A stretch of 37,476 nucleotides of DNA from an uncultured Clostridia bacterium (GTDB lineage: Bacteria; Bacillota; Clostridia; Oscillospirales; Ruminococcaceae). The notes under the pieces are model-generated. The model was given only the letters and a program-made list of their open reading frames with translations. It was not told the DNA's origin and made no database searches. The translations under genes and the position numbers were made by a program. This document shows positions 15,383-24,032 of the stretch, one piece after another (within the stretch, counting starts at the first letter, position 1; each line of letters begins with the position of its first letter). The stretch covers positions 1 to 37,476 of the forward strand of contig CALATN010000017.1 of the NCBI GenBank assembly GCA_937891895.1, in the 5' to 3' direction.

Positions 15383-16450
15383 ATGAAAAAAGCGGTTTTA
15401 TCTATAATAACACTTGCGGGTGCATTGCTGCTTATGACGGGCTGTACAAATGACAGTGAGCTTGTAATTACTGAAACAACACAAACAATTACAGAAACGG
15501 TTGCAGAAACTTCAACAGAGGAGGCGGTTGAAATTACACCCGAAAGAATTTACCCCGATAATGCTTTTAAAGATGTGCCTGAAGATTACATTGGAAACGA
15601 AAGTGCGCCGAAAGGCTCAATTGTACGCTTTACATATGATACTTCTGACCCTCTTGACCTGAATGACAATAAAAAAATTTATCAGAAGTCTGCACTTGTT
15701 TATTTGCCTGCCTGCTATGATGAAAATGATACCGAAACAAAGTATAACGTGCTTTATCTTATGCATGGCGGAAGTGATTCTCCAGAATGGTTTTTCGAGG
15801 GCGAGGGAGGTTCTACTCAGATTACGCAGATTATTGACAGTATGATTGCCAACGGAGATATGGAGCCTGTCATAATATGTGCAGTAAGCTACTATAACGA
15901 ATATTGCCATAATGATACAACGAACTGTATCAACTTCCATCACGAGCTTATCAATGACGTTATTCCTGCATTTGAAACTAAATATCATACCTATGCCGAA
16001 AACGTAACTCCCGAAGCACTCAACGCATCAAGATATCACCGTGCATTCGGAGGATTTTCTATGGGCGCTGTAACAACCTGGTCAGTTTTTGAAAACCGTC
16101 TTGATGAAGTAGCTTATTTTCTGCCGATGAGCGGCGACTGCTGGTCGCTGGGCAGCACGGCTGGCGGAAGCAGACCTGCTGAAACAGCTGAACGACTTGC
16201 TTCAAAGGTAAAGGAGCACGGTTACTCTGCTGAAGAATATTTTATCTATTCTGGCTGCGGCGGATATGATATGGCTGAACCTAATCTTACTCCGCAGATT
16301 AACGCTATGAAAGAACGTAGCGACACATTTATTTATTGTGATAATTTCGCAGACGGAAATCTTTATCAGTGCATATATCCTCAGGGCGGTCACGACAGAA
16401 ACACCGTTGCAAGAATTCTCTACAACGGTTTGCCTAAAATGTTTGGATAA
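15383..16450 (+). CDS. Lipoprotein esterase, CE1/feruloyl-esterase-like alpha/beta hydrolase
   Basis: A 355-residue lipoprotein. The signal peptide ends in the lipobox LMTGC (C21), followed by a Thr/Glu-rich linker (~22-55) and a putative-esterase (CE1, XynZ-like) domain: VLYLMHGGSDSPEWF with the oxyanion region, nucleophile S226 in GFSMG, and H337 in PQGGHDRN; D296 could be the acid. Such enzymes remove acetyl or feruloyl groups from xylan and mannan. ATG 15383 has GGAGG 8 nt upstream; an in-frame ATG at 15350 lacks a ribosome site and would push the signal sequence inside. The gene lies 18 nt before the mannanase with no terminator between, so acylated mannan is a plausible substrate, though this is context only. 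Confidence 0.88.
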   Translation: MKKAVLSIITLAGALLLMTGCTNDSELVITETTQTITETVAETSTEEAVEITPERIYPDNAFKDVPEDYIGNESAPKGSIVRFTYDTSDPLDLNDNKKIYQKSALVYLPACYDENDTETKYNVLYLMHGGSDSPEWFFEGEGGSTQITQIIDSMIANGDMEPVIICAVSYYNEYCHNDTTNCINFHHELINDVIPAFETKYHTYAENVTPEALNASRYHRAFGGFSMGAVTTWSVFENRLDEVAYFLPMSGDCWSLGSTAGGSRPAETAERLASKVKEHGYSAEEYFIYSGCGGYDMAEPNLTPQINAMKERSDTFIYCDNFADGNLYQCIYPQGGHDRNTVARILYNGLPKMFG

Positions 16451-16468
16451 TCAGAAAGGAATGATATT

Positions 16469-17497
16469 ATGAAAAAAATAATTTCTGTTGCAAGTGCGCT
16501 TGCCATTGCTGCAACTATTTTCAGCGGTTGCACGGAAGCAGAAAAAGTATCTGAGGCAACAACAGTTTCTGAAACAACAATTGTTACAGAGGAAGTTTAC
16601 GAAAGCAAATATGCTTTGTCAAACCCAAACGCTGACGTAAATGCACGAAAGCTTTACGATTACATCAACGAGGTATACGGCACAGCAATCATCACCTGTC
16701 AGCAGGAGTCAACCTGGATGGGTTCTCCTGATTATGAGATGAATTATATTTTTGCTGAAACAGGCAAGTATCCTGCAATGCGTGGGCTTGATTTTATGAA
16801 CAATGACTTTGACGGTGTTGTTCAGCGTTCAAAGGAATGGCACGAAAAGGGAGGCATTGTTTCAATCTGCTGGCACACAGGCGTAAACGGAAGCGGTTAT
16901 CAGGAATCAAAGGACGACAATCCGGATTTTGAGAAGCTGCTTACCGAAGGTACAGATGAGTACAACGCTATGATGAAAAGCTGGGACGAGGCGGCTATGG
17001 CGCTTCAAGAGCTCCGTGACGCTGGTATACCTGTCCTGTGGCGTCCTTTCCACGAATTTGATGGTCAGTGGTTCTGGTGGGGCAAGGGCGGTGCAGACAA
17101 CTTCATCAAGCTCTGGCAGATGATGTATGACCGCTACACAAACGAATTCGGACTTGATAATCTCATATGGGTACTTGGTTATTCAGGTGAGGTCAAGGAC
17201 GGCTGGTACCCAGGCAATGACTATTGCGACATTATCGGTTCAGACACCTATGACAATTCCACTCATGCAAGAGCATGGAAAAAGCTTGCCTCAATGGAAA
17301 CAGGCAAGCCTATGACATTCCATGAATGCGGAAATGTTCCGTCTATTGAAAGCTTCGAAGCAGACGGTGCAATGTGGTCATGGTTTATGATATGGCACAC
17401 GGATTACATTACAAGAAACAACAAGCAAAACCTTTCCGATGTATACAATCACGAAAAGGCAATTACCCTTGATGAACTTCCTGCAATATATGATTGA
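16469..17497 (+). CDS. GH26 beta-mannanase, lipoprotein
   Basis: A 342-residue protein with signal peptide and lipobox FSGC (C21), then a short Ser/Thr/Glu linker and a GH26 (beta/alpha)8 domain. The acid/base is E196 in WRPFHEFDGQWFWWG and the nucleophile E286 in TFHECG, both in the family's conserved settings; W135-H136 (SICWHTG) also fits the substrate cleft. GH26 enzymes hydrolyse internal beta-1,4-mannosidic bonds of mannan, glucomannan and galactomannan with retention. It is a single domain without carbohydrate-binding module or dockerin, tethered to the membrane by lipid. AGAAAGGA precedes the ATG. The shared promoter with the esterase suggests joint debranching and backbone cutting. 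Confidence 0.94.
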   Translation: MKKIISVASALAIAATIFSGCTEAEKVSEATTVSETTIVTEEVYESKYALSNPNADVNARKLYDYINEVYGTAIITCQQESTWMGSPDYEMNYIFAETGKYPAMRGLDFMNNDFDGVVQRSKEWHEKGGIVSICWHTGVNGSGYQESKDDNPDFEKLLTEGTDEYNAMMKSWDEAAMALQELRDAGIPVLWRPFHEFDGQWFWWGKGGADNFIKLWQMMYDRYTNEFGLDNLIWVLGYSGEVKDGWYPGNDYCDIIGSDTYDNSTHARAWKKLASMETGKPMTFHECGNVPSIESFEADGAMWSWFMIWHTDYITRNNKQNLSDVYNHEKAITLDELPAIYD

Positions 17498-17537
17498 TTT
17501 TCTCCTATAAAATTTTTTAAGTGTAAATGTATAGTTG

Positions 17538-17571
17538 AACCGCCGCAGCATTCAATAGCTGCGGCGGTTTT
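17538..17571 (+). terminator. Intrinsic terminator, CCGCCGCAG family copy 3
   Basis: AACCGCCGCAGC (17538-17549) pairs with GCTGCGGCGGTT (17558-17569), followed by TT. It ends the esterase/mannanase operon and separates it from the GH74-like gene. Confidence 0.87.
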
Positions 17572-17680
17572 AATCAATAAATATTCCCATTACAATTATC
17601 TCCGCAAATTGTTTTCCTTATCGTAACACACATTTTGTTAATTTGCAACAATATTTCGGCAAAAATTGTCAACTTTTATA

Positions 17681-17709
17681 TTGACATATATTAACACGAA
17701 TGCTACAAT
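17681..17709 (+). promoter_or_regulatory. Promoter of the GH74-like gene
   Basis: A perfect TTGACA (17681-17686) and TACAAT (17704-17709) with 17-bp spacing, 34 nt before ATG 17744. Upstream, ACAAT and ATTGT around 17647-17669 form a loose inverted repeat that could be an additional operator. Confidence 0.75.
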
Positions 17710-17718
17710 ATCATAAAA

Positions 17719-17732
17719 TGTAATTGTTTACA
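17719..17732. promoter_or_regulatory. cre-like palindrome overlapping the transcription start
   Basis: TGTAATTGTTTACA is a TGTAA/TTACA palindrome. The CcpA consensus is close to TGTAANCGNTTACA; here the centre reads TTGT, one mismatch from NCGN. It lies just after the -10 box, where CcpA-type repression blocks transcription. A LacI-family repressor site is the alternative. Confidence 0.45.
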
Positions 17733-17743
17733 CGGAGGATACA

Positions 17744-20065
17744 ATGAAAAGACTTGATGATATAAAATATAACTATCACAGCCTTTCCGTACCGGGAGGC
17801 GGCTTTGTAACGGGATTTGTCTTTCATCATAATACACCGAATATTCTATATGCACGCACTGACATAGGTGGTATTTACCGCTTTGATTTTGCTGAAAACA
17901 AATGGCACTCCCTTGCTGACTGGATAACTGAATTCAATCGTTATCTTGCATTGCCGATTTCGCTTGCACTTGATGAGGATAAGCCGAATATGCTGTATGC
18001 AATGTGTGGAAACAGCAGAAAAGATTTTTCGCACGGAAAGTCAGCATTGTTGATTTCAGATAATTACGGTGAAAATTTCACTGAAATGTCTGTACCATTC
18101 AGCTGCAACGGTAATGCACCTGCACGTTCATCTGCTGAAAGGCTTGCATACAAAAACGGTAAGCTGTTTTTCGGAAGTCAGGGTGATGGTTTGTGGCAAT
18201 CTTCCGATAAGGGCAAAAGCTGGAAAAAGCTTGATTTCTGTGAGGAAAACATTGTATTTGTATACTTTCCTTATGGCACGGATATAATGCTTGTTTCCTG
18301 CACAGGTGAAACAACGGCATACGGAAACAACCGTGGCCACACGCTGTACGCAAGCTATGATTTTGGAAATAGCTTTGAAAAGCTTGACATACCTGTTTCT
18401 CTTGATGATGAACGGTGTTCACACAATGGTTTTGTACCGTACTCGATTGCTACCGATGAAAATGATATTTATGTAACCTTTATCCATTCATTTCGCGGAA
18501 ATCACTGGGGCGGCTGGAATGACTTTGCCTGCGACAATGGCGGTGGCTTTGACGGTCGTCTTTACAGATATACGATTTCATACGGAAAGCTGATTTTCGC
18601 TGATGATATAACGCCAACAGCAAATGGTTTTACAGATACAAACCCTGAACGTAAGCTTCCGTTTGGTCTTGGCGGAATTGATGTGCATCAAAACATTGTT
18701 GCGGTTTGCTCTATCGGCGGTCACGGGGACAGCATTTTCATCTCACATGATAACGGCAGAAGCTACAATGTAATCCGAAGCACAGACACTGAGCTTTTTC
18801 GTATTGATGTTCCGTATCTCAAGCCTGAATACAATGGAAAGCGTATCCCGCTTCATTGGATGAGTTGCCTGCACATTGACCCTTTCAATCCCGATTTTGC
18901 GGTAATTAACACGGGTACGGGAATTTTTGCACTTAACGGACTTACAACTGACAGCTGCTTCGTATCCACACTTTGCAGCGGTGTAGAGGAAACCGTACAT
19001 ATGAACATATATGGTCTGCCTGCGGGAAAGAACAAAGTGATTGACCTTGTAGGTGATTTGGGAGGATTTGCGTTCAGTCGCCTTGACGAGCCGTGCGAAA
19101 ATTCCTTTGCTGATGAAAACAGAAACCGTTACATAACTTGCCTTAATGCGGATTTCCTGCAAAGCAATCCCGATATCTTCATTACCACTGCAAGAGGAAA
19201 CTGGACGGGTGAAACCAAGGGTGGTGTAATTCTTACAACAAACGGCGGAGAAAGCTTTATACATATCGGTTATCCCATTGGAATTTCTGATAAGCTTAAT
19301 GAAGTATCTGAAAATATCCAAAAGCCGAACTACAACAGTGGCTGGGCGGCAATTACTTCAGATGGACAGACTATTCTTTGGACTCTTGCCCACGGATATA
19401 TGAAGCTGCCGTGCTTTTGTGCTGTGAGATACGATGTTGCTAAAAAGAAATTCAGTAAAATAAAGGTATTGGATTTGCAGGGAAATGACATTTCCGAGAG
19501 TGACTTACATATCAAAATTTTTACAGACCGAATCAACAGCCGAAAAGCTTACGGTTTTGGCGAATACGGACAGCTTTACATCAGTACAGACGGCGGTGCA
19601 AGCTTCTGTCAGATTTCCGTTTCCGATAAATTTCCGTTGTGTCGTATGTCAGGAATTGACGGCTACAAGGGTGTGGAAATACGTTTTCTTCCAAACTGCG
19701 AAGGTACGTGCTATGCTGCACTTGCTGAGAACGGTTTATGGAAATTAACATTCTCTGAAAATAAAGTCCGTGCCGAAAGAATTACCGAGGATGATGATTT
19801 TGTAAAGGCTGTAGGCTTTGGAATCGGTAACAGTGAAAACGAAGTTGTTATATTTATTGCAGGCAGAATTTTTGGAAAATACGGTTTCTGGAAAAGCTCT
19901 GACAATGGTAAAAGCTGGGCAAGAATAAACTCATCATCTCAGATGTTCGGAAATATCATTTCAATGGACGGTGACTTCCGAAAAAGCGGCAGGGTTTACA
20001 TTGCCACAGGTACAAGAGGCGGTATTTACGGAGATGAGGAGGTTTCATACTGTGATGTTACCTGA
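17744..20065 (+). CDS. GH74-like xyloglucanase, no signal peptide
   Basis: A 773-residue protein made of two beta-propellers. The N-terminus GGGFVTGFVFH and NILYARTDIGGIYRFD is the GH74 signature with catalytic D40, and VIDLVGDLGGF supplies the second catalytic Asp, D438. At least six Asp-box (S-x-D-x-G-x-x-W/F) motifs are visible, for example SSDKGKSW, SHDNGRSY, STDGGASF and SSDNGKSW. GH74 enzymes cut the beta-1,4-glucan backbone of xyloglucan, usually outside the cell and with attached binding modules. This protein has no signal peptide, lipobox, binding module or dockerin; the ATG has CGGAGGA 5 nt upstream and no longer frame exists. It may therefore work in the cytoplasm on imported oligosaccharides, or have a different substrate. 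Confidence 0.85.
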   Translation: MKRLDDIKYNYHSLSVPGGGFVTGFVFHHNTPNILYARTDIGGIYRFDFAENKWHSLADWITEFNRYLALPISLALDEDKPNMLYAMCGNSRKDFSHGKSALLISDNYGENFTEMSVPFSCNGNAPARSSAERLAYKNGKLFFGSQGDGLWQSSDKGKSWKKLDFCEENIVFVYFPYGTDIMLVSCTGETTAYGNNRGHTLYASYDFGNSFEKLDIPVSLDDERCSHNGFVPYSIATDENDIYVTFIHSFRGNHWGGWNDFACDNGGGFDGRLYRYTISYGKLIFADDITPTANGFTDTNPERKLPFGLGGIDVHQNIVAVCSIGGHGDSIFISHDNGRSYNVIRSTDTELFRIDVPYLKPEYNGKRIPLHWMSCLHIDPFNPDFAVINTGTGIFALNGLTTDSCFVSTLCSGVEETVHMNIYGLPAGKNKVIDLVGDLGGFAFSRLDEPCENSFADENRNRYITCLNADFLQSNPDIFITTARGNWTGETKGGVILTTNGGESFIHIGYPIGISDKLNEVSENIQKPNYNSGWAAITSDGQTILWTLAHGYMKLPCFCAVRYDVAKKKFSKIKVLDLQGNDISESDLHIKIFTDRINSRKAYGFGEYGQLYISTDGGASFCQISVSDKFPLCRMSGIDGYKGVEIRFLPNCEGTCYAALAENGLWKLTFSENKVRAERITEDDDFVKAVGFGIGNSENEVVIFIAGRIFGKYGFWKSSDNGKSWARINSSSQMFGNIISMDGDFRKSGRVYIATGTRGGIYGDEEVSYCDVT

Positions 20066-20147
20066 TGTGAAACAAGACTGTATTTTGCAGTAATTCCTTT
20101 TATTGTTTATTTATCCCTCAGCAGTAATTAAACTGATAAAATGAAAC

Positions 20148-20177
20148 AAGCCTTGCAGACTAAAATCCGCAAGGCTT
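20148..20177. terminator. Terminator between convergent GH74-like and surface-protein genes
   Basis: AAGCCTTGC (20148-20156) pairs with GCAAGGCTT (20169-20177). On the minus strand a T-rich stretch follows (TTGTTTCATTTT), so it mainly serves the surface-protein gene ending at 20192, and may also act on the plus strand. Confidence 0.7.
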
Positions 20178-20191
20178 AAATATTATGTGTT

Positions 20192-22819
20192 TTACTGTTT
20201 CTTTCTTTTTCTGATAACAACAGCCACTGAAGCAATAATCAATCCGACAAAGCTGATTGTTACTGCAGCAAACGGATTTGTGTCACCATCCAAAATAACC
20301 GCATCAACCGCTTCTGTCGTTCCTGCTTCAGATGAAACATCTTCAGGAGGAAATACAGGAGTTGTATTAGGTCTTATGATTATTGGCGAGTCAGGTGTTG
20401 GATCAGGTGTTGGGTTCGGTGTTGGAGTTATTGTAGTATTTTTACTGTAATCTGCAGCAGCTACCCCACTGTCTGTCATACCTCTCTTGACTGCAAACGC
20501 TTTGATTGTCTTGCTGTCTGTAAGTGTGATTGATCCTGTGTACTTTGTGCTTGTTGCTGTCGGAGTTGTTCCGTCTGTTGTGTAGTAAATATCAGCATCT
20601 GCTGTTGCACAGGTAATTGTTACTTCAAGCGTATTATCAAAGCTTGTTCCGCTTGCAGGAGTTATAACTGGTGTTGCAACCTGTTCCATTTTTGTATAAT
20701 CCGCAGCAGCTACCTCACTGTCTGTCATACCGCTCTTGACTGCAAACGCTTTGATTGTCTTGCTGTCTATAAGTGTGATTGCTCCTGTGTACTTTGTGCC
20801 TGCAGCTGTTGGTGTTGTTCCGTCTGTTGTGTAGTAAATATCAGCATCTGCTGTAGCACAGGTAATTGTTACTTCAAGCGTATCATCAAAGCTTGTGCCG
20901 CTTGCAGGAGTAATAACAGGTGTTTCGACCTGCGCAACCTGATTGGTTGTCCACTTAGCATAAATTGTTACGTCGCTTGTAATCTTATCGTTTGTAAAAT
21001 TCCACGCAGTTGACAATGCGGAATCCTTGTACCAACCTCCAAAGTTTACGTTCGGGTCGGTAGGTTCAGTTGGTTCCTTGACAGCAAAGCCGTCTGCAAC
21101 CTTCTTTTCAAAGTCCTCACCGCCGTAGTCGTTTGTTTCAAAGGTTACGGTGTGTACAGGAGCAACTATTACATACTGTGCTATAATATCATAACCTGTA
21201 TCATCAGCATCAGCAATCTCAATTACCTGACCATTTTCATCAACATAGTATCTGTCTGTACCGAGGAAATCTGTTGTTTTGCCATCTGCGGTCTGATTTT
21301 CTATGCCTTGTGCAAAGCTTCCGCCGTTGAGAGTGACATATTTTGTTGCAGTGTTTTCCTGTCCGATTTTCAGAGAGCCTTCACATTCACAAGCGTTGAT
21401 TACAATACAGGAACCATTTACACAATTTATATTTTTTTCGAATGTACCGCCGTCAATCTGAGTATAGTTAGCATAAACTTCATCTTTAAATGTGCCGCCC
21501 TTGATATTGTTAGTATAACTACCGCTTGAGCTAAAATGACACACACCATTAAAAGTACCTGCATATATCGTAAGCTCATTGGCTGCATCGTTTGATGTAG
21601 TAATTGCATTTGCTCCGCCTGAAATTGTAGGGCCACTGCCGTTTTCTGTTCCTACTGTAAGGCTTGCACCGCCAACTACATAAACAGCTTGACCGCTATT
21701 TTGCACTACACTGTCATAAACACTTTTGATTGTACCTGTGCCGATTATAGACGCTTCAACGCCTACAAAACCGAGCGTACTTGTACCTAAATCAAGAGTA
21801 TGTCCGCCGAGATTAAGTACAAGAGGCTGGGTTACAACTACATTTTCAGAATATGGCCAATTGATATTAGCTCTGAGAATTATAGTTCCGCCGCCGTTGT
21901 TATTGATATCATCCACAGCTTTTTCAAAATCATCTGTGTAATAAGTTGAGCCTCCATAAGTATATTCAACAGTAGCAACAGCGCCGCAGCCGCTCACATT
22001 ACATGTACCGCCAACAAAATTATGTGGAGCAGTTTCACCGTAAGACGCACCGCAGAATTTGCATACAGCCTGAGTCATACAGGTTGCAGGGTCTTTTTCA
22101 ATATGATGATTTTCTACGCAGCTTACCGTAGCATTTGAGAAATCACCGCCGTTGACAGTGCCTCTGTTAGTGACTCCGCCGTTAAAATCACCGCCGTTAA
22201 TAGTTCCGTTATTATTGACCGAGCCATTAAAAATACCATTTGAAATAATATTATAATTAGTAACGGTGCCTCCAAAAGTACCGTTTGAAATAATTCCTTT
22301 GTTATCAACGGTGCTTGTTGAGGAAAAAATCGTAGAAACATTCGTTATAGTGGCACCCGAATTATTTTTTACAGTACCGTTAAATGTGCCTCCCGATATT
22401 GTAGTATTGTTATTATTAGTCACAGTACCATTAAAAGTACCTCCGCTGATTGTGGTATAGTTGTAAACAGCACCTTCAAAAGTACCGCCTGTTATTTTGC
22501 TTGAACCGTCATTATTCACAGTACCGCTGAATGTACCACCTTCAATAGTACCATTATTATTCACTGTTGCAGTAAATGTGCCGTTTGTTACGGTAAGCTC
22601 ATATCCGTTTAATATTGTTAAAGTGCTTCCATTATAGTTCCAGCCGGTATTACTGCTTGAAACAGTATAATCAAATCCTGTGAGGTCAAGTGTTGTCGCT
22701 ACCGCACTTGCCGTAATACTCATATCAAGCTTGCTGAAAGGTATACCTGTCATAAACAGAAGTGCCACCGCCATAGACGTAATGACGGACAAGGTTTTCT
22801 TAAGAAATTTGTTTTCCAT
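20192..22819 (-). CDS. Repeat-rich cell-surface protein (beta-helix, InlB B-repeat, chitobiase-like domains)
   Basis: An 875-residue secreted protein. A signal peptide (1-~39, ending ITASA) is followed by ~170 residues of degenerate ~16-20-residue repeats of the type ISGGTFNGTVTNNN, rich in N, G and T, which should fold as a beta-solenoid. A CxxC cluster (CKFCG, CNVSGCG) and more parallel-helix sequence follow, then a Listeria-Bacteroides (InlB B-type) repeat (TVTFETNDYGG to YAKWT) and two nearly identical 83-residue chitobiase C-terminal-like domains (YYTTDGTTPT). A Pro/Thr linker, one membrane helix and RKRKKQ end the protein. No LPXTG is present; DGDTNPF occupies its place. It is probably wall- or membrane-anchored and may bind fibre or host glycan. 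ATG has AAGGAGGA upstream. Confidence 0.88.
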   Translation of the reverse strand: MENKFLKKTLSVITSMAVALLFMTGIPFSKLDMSITASAVATTLDLTGFDYTVSSSNTGWNYNGSTLTILNGYELTVTNGTFTATVNNNGTIEGGTFSGTVNNDGSSKITGGTFEGAVYNYTTISGGTFNGTVTNNNNTTISGGTFNGTVKNNSGATITNVSTIFSSTSTVDNKGIISNGTFGGTVTNYNIISNGIFNGSVNNNGTINGGDFNGGVTNRGTVNGGDFSNATVSCVENHHIEKDPATCMTQAVCKFCGASYGETAPHNFVGGTCNVSGCGAVATVEYTYGGSTYYTDDFEKAVDDINNNGGGTIILRANINWPYSENVVVTQPLVLNLGGHTLDLGTSTLGFVGVEASIIGTGTIKSVYDSVVQNSGQAVYVVGGASLTVGTENGSGPTISGGANAITTSNDAANELTIYAGTFNGVCHFSSSGSYTNNIKGGTFKDEVYANYTQIDGGTFEKNINCVNGSCIVINACECEGSLKIGQENTATKYVTLNGGSFAQGIENQTADGKTTDFLGTDRYYVDENGQVIEIADADDTGYDIIAQYVIVAPVHTVTFETNDYGGEDFEKKVADGFAVKEPTEPTDPNVNFGGWYKDSALSTAWNFTNDKITSDVTIYAKWTTNQVAQVETPVITPASGTSFDDTLEVTITCATADADIYYTTDGTTPTAAGTKYTGAITLIDSKTIKAFAVKSGMTDSEVAAADYTKMEQVATPVITPASGTSFDNTLEVTITCATADADIYYTTDGTTPTATSTKYTGSITLTDSKTIKAFAVKRGMTDSGVAAADYSKNTTITPTPNPTPDPTPDSPIIIRPNTTPVFPPEDVSSEAGTTEAVDAVILDGDTNPFAAVTISFVGLIIASVAVVIRKRKKQ
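20447..20944 (-). repeat. Two tandem 249-bp direct repeats inside the surface-protein gene
   Basis: Copies at about 20447-20695 and 20696-20944 are highly similar at DNA level; GCAGCAG recurs at 20454 and 20703. Each encodes one 83-residue chitobiase-like domain, indicating a recent in-frame duplication. Confidence 0.85.
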
Positions 22820-22867
22820 AAGCTCCTCCTTAATTGTTGTCTTAATACTTTTCAGTATATAATCATA

Positions 22868-22880
22868 GGCTTGTCAAGCC
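22868..22880. promoter_or_regulatory. Palindrome in the surface-protein leader
   Basis: GGCTTG (22868-22873) and CAAGCC (22875-22880) form a perfect inverted repeat with one central base, inside the ~85-nt leader of the surface-protein mRNA. It could be an operator or leader structure. The rest of the 370-base interval 22820-23189 holds the two promoters listed separately and nothing else recognisable. Confidence 0.35.
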
Positions 22881-22912
22881 GCTAAAGGTAATTTTAAATC
22901 CAATTATAGAAA

Positions 22913-22941
22913 ATTATACCATATAATCGAATTATTTTCAA
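22913..22941 (-). promoter_or_regulatory. Promoter of the surface-protein gene
   Basis: Minus strand TTGAAA (22941-22936) and perfect TATAAT (22918-22913) with 17-bp spacing; TGG before the -10 also makes it an extended -10. Confidence 0.75.
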
Positions 22942-23090
22942 TATTTTTTGATTGTTCAGAAACAAAATATTTATACATACCTCACTCCAAAAGTTGGATA
23001 ATCTGTACAAAAAACACACTTTTATACTTCATATATTTTACCTTGCGTGTATGTCTCAGCAGATGCAGTAACATCAAACCAAAATCACAT

Positions 23091-23107
23091 TTTACCTAAA
23101 CTTAACA
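23091..23107 (+). promoter_or_regulatory. Candidate PhoP box of the pst operon
   Basis: TTTACC (23091-23096) and TTAACA (23102-23107) are spaced 11 bp apart, with a further TTTACC at 23125-23130. PhoP of Firmicutes binds direct repeats of TT(A/C/T)ACA with ~5-bp gaps. The pair lies upstream of the weak promoter at 23117-23145. Confidence 0.5.
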
Positions 23108-23116
23108 AAACTGCGG

Positions 23117-23145
23117 TTTCAGATTTTACCTTGCTGTAATATACT
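23117..23145 (+). promoter_or_regulatory. Candidate pst operon promoter
   Basis: TTTCAG (23117-23122) and TATACT (23140-23145) with 17-bp spacing, 44 nt before the pstS ATG. The poor -35 box fits an activated, phosphate-starvation promoter. Confidence 0.5.
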
Positions 23146-23189
23146 TTAACTGTACGAAAAAGTGCAATAAATCAAAAGAGGTAATATTT

Positions 23190-24032
23190 ATGAAGACAAA
23201 TAAGGTAATTTCAATCTTTGCGGCAATGGTTATGACAGCAAGTATTTTCACAGGCTGTTCGGGTGCAAACAGTAAAATCACAGTTATCTCCCGTGAAGAC
23301 GGCTCGGGAACAAGAGGCGCATTTACTGAGCTTATGGGTATTGCAGTTGACGATGTTGACAACACGGTTGAAACTGCTGAAATCTCAAACAGCACATCTG
23401 TTGTAATTCAATCGGTTGCAGGCAATAAAAACGCAATCGGATACATCTCCCTCGGCTCTCTCGGTGACGAGGTGAAAGCGGTAAGCGTTGATGGAGTTGA
23501 AGCAACAGTTGACAACATCAACAACGGTACATACAAGGTTTCACGTCCATTCAACATTGCCACAAAGGAAAATATCAGCGAGATTGCCGCTGACTTTGTA
23601 ACATTCATTATGAGTGCAGACGGTCAGGCAATTGTTGAAGAAAAAGGCTATATCAAGGCTGCCGACAATGGCGCATACACACCGTCAGGTTTAAGCGGAA
23701 CAATCGTTGTTGCAGGCTCAACCTCTGTTGCTCCTGTAATGGAAGTGCTTGCTGACAAGTACAAGGAGCTCAACAGCGGCGTAACAATCGAAATTCAGCA
23801 GACAGGCTCCTCCGCAGGTATGACAAGTGCAATTGAGGGGGCTTGCGATATCGGTATGGCTTCCCGTGAAGTAAAGGACAGCGAAATTGAGCAAGGTCTT
23901 GTTCCTACTGTAATTGCAATGGACGGCATCGCAGTTATTGTAAACAAAGGAAACGAAATAAGCGACCTGTCATCTGAACAGATCAAGGGTATCTACACAG
24001 GCGGGATTACCGATTGGAGCGAAGTTCAGTAA
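23190..24032 (+). CDS. pstS: Phosphate-binding lipoprotein PstS, circularly permuted
   Basis: A 280-residue lipoprotein with lipobox FTGC (C23). The phosphate-binding fold is present but in swapped order. Residues 29-155 (ITVISREDGSGTRGAF... NAIGYISLGS... VSRPFNIATK... ADGQAIVEEKGYI) are what normally forms the second half; residues 170-280 (TIVVAGSTSVAPVMEVL... QQTGSSAGM... IGMASREVKD... DGIAVIVNK... IYTGGITDWSEV) normally form the first half. A short linker (156-169) joins the old C-terminus to the old N-terminus, and the new ends fall in the loop after WSEV. All phosphate-contacting loops (GSTS, TGSSAG, SR, SGTR) are kept, so binding is probably intact. Followed by pstC with a one-base overlap. 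Confidence 0.92.
   Translation: MKTNKVISIFAAMVMTASIFTGCSGANSKITVISREDGSGTRGAFTELMGIAVDDVDNTVETAEISNSTSVVIQSVAGNKNAIGYISLGSLGDEVKAVSVDGVEATVDNINNGTYKVSRPFNIATKENISEIAADFVTFIMSADGQAIVEEKGYIKAADNGAYTPSGLSGTIVVAGSTSVAPVMEVLADKYKELNSGVTIEIQQTGSSAGMTSAIEGACDIGMASREVKDSEIEQGLVPTVIAMDGIAVIVNKGNEISDLSSEQIKGIYTGGITDWSEVQ

Noticed and set aside
20192..20450. LPXTG sortase signal in the surface protein
   Set aside because: No LPXTG or close variant is present; DGDTNPF before the helix is not enough to call a sorting signal.
20447..20944. CRISPR-like or intergenic repeat
   Set aside because: The two 249-bp units are in frame inside a coding gene and encode repeated protein domains.
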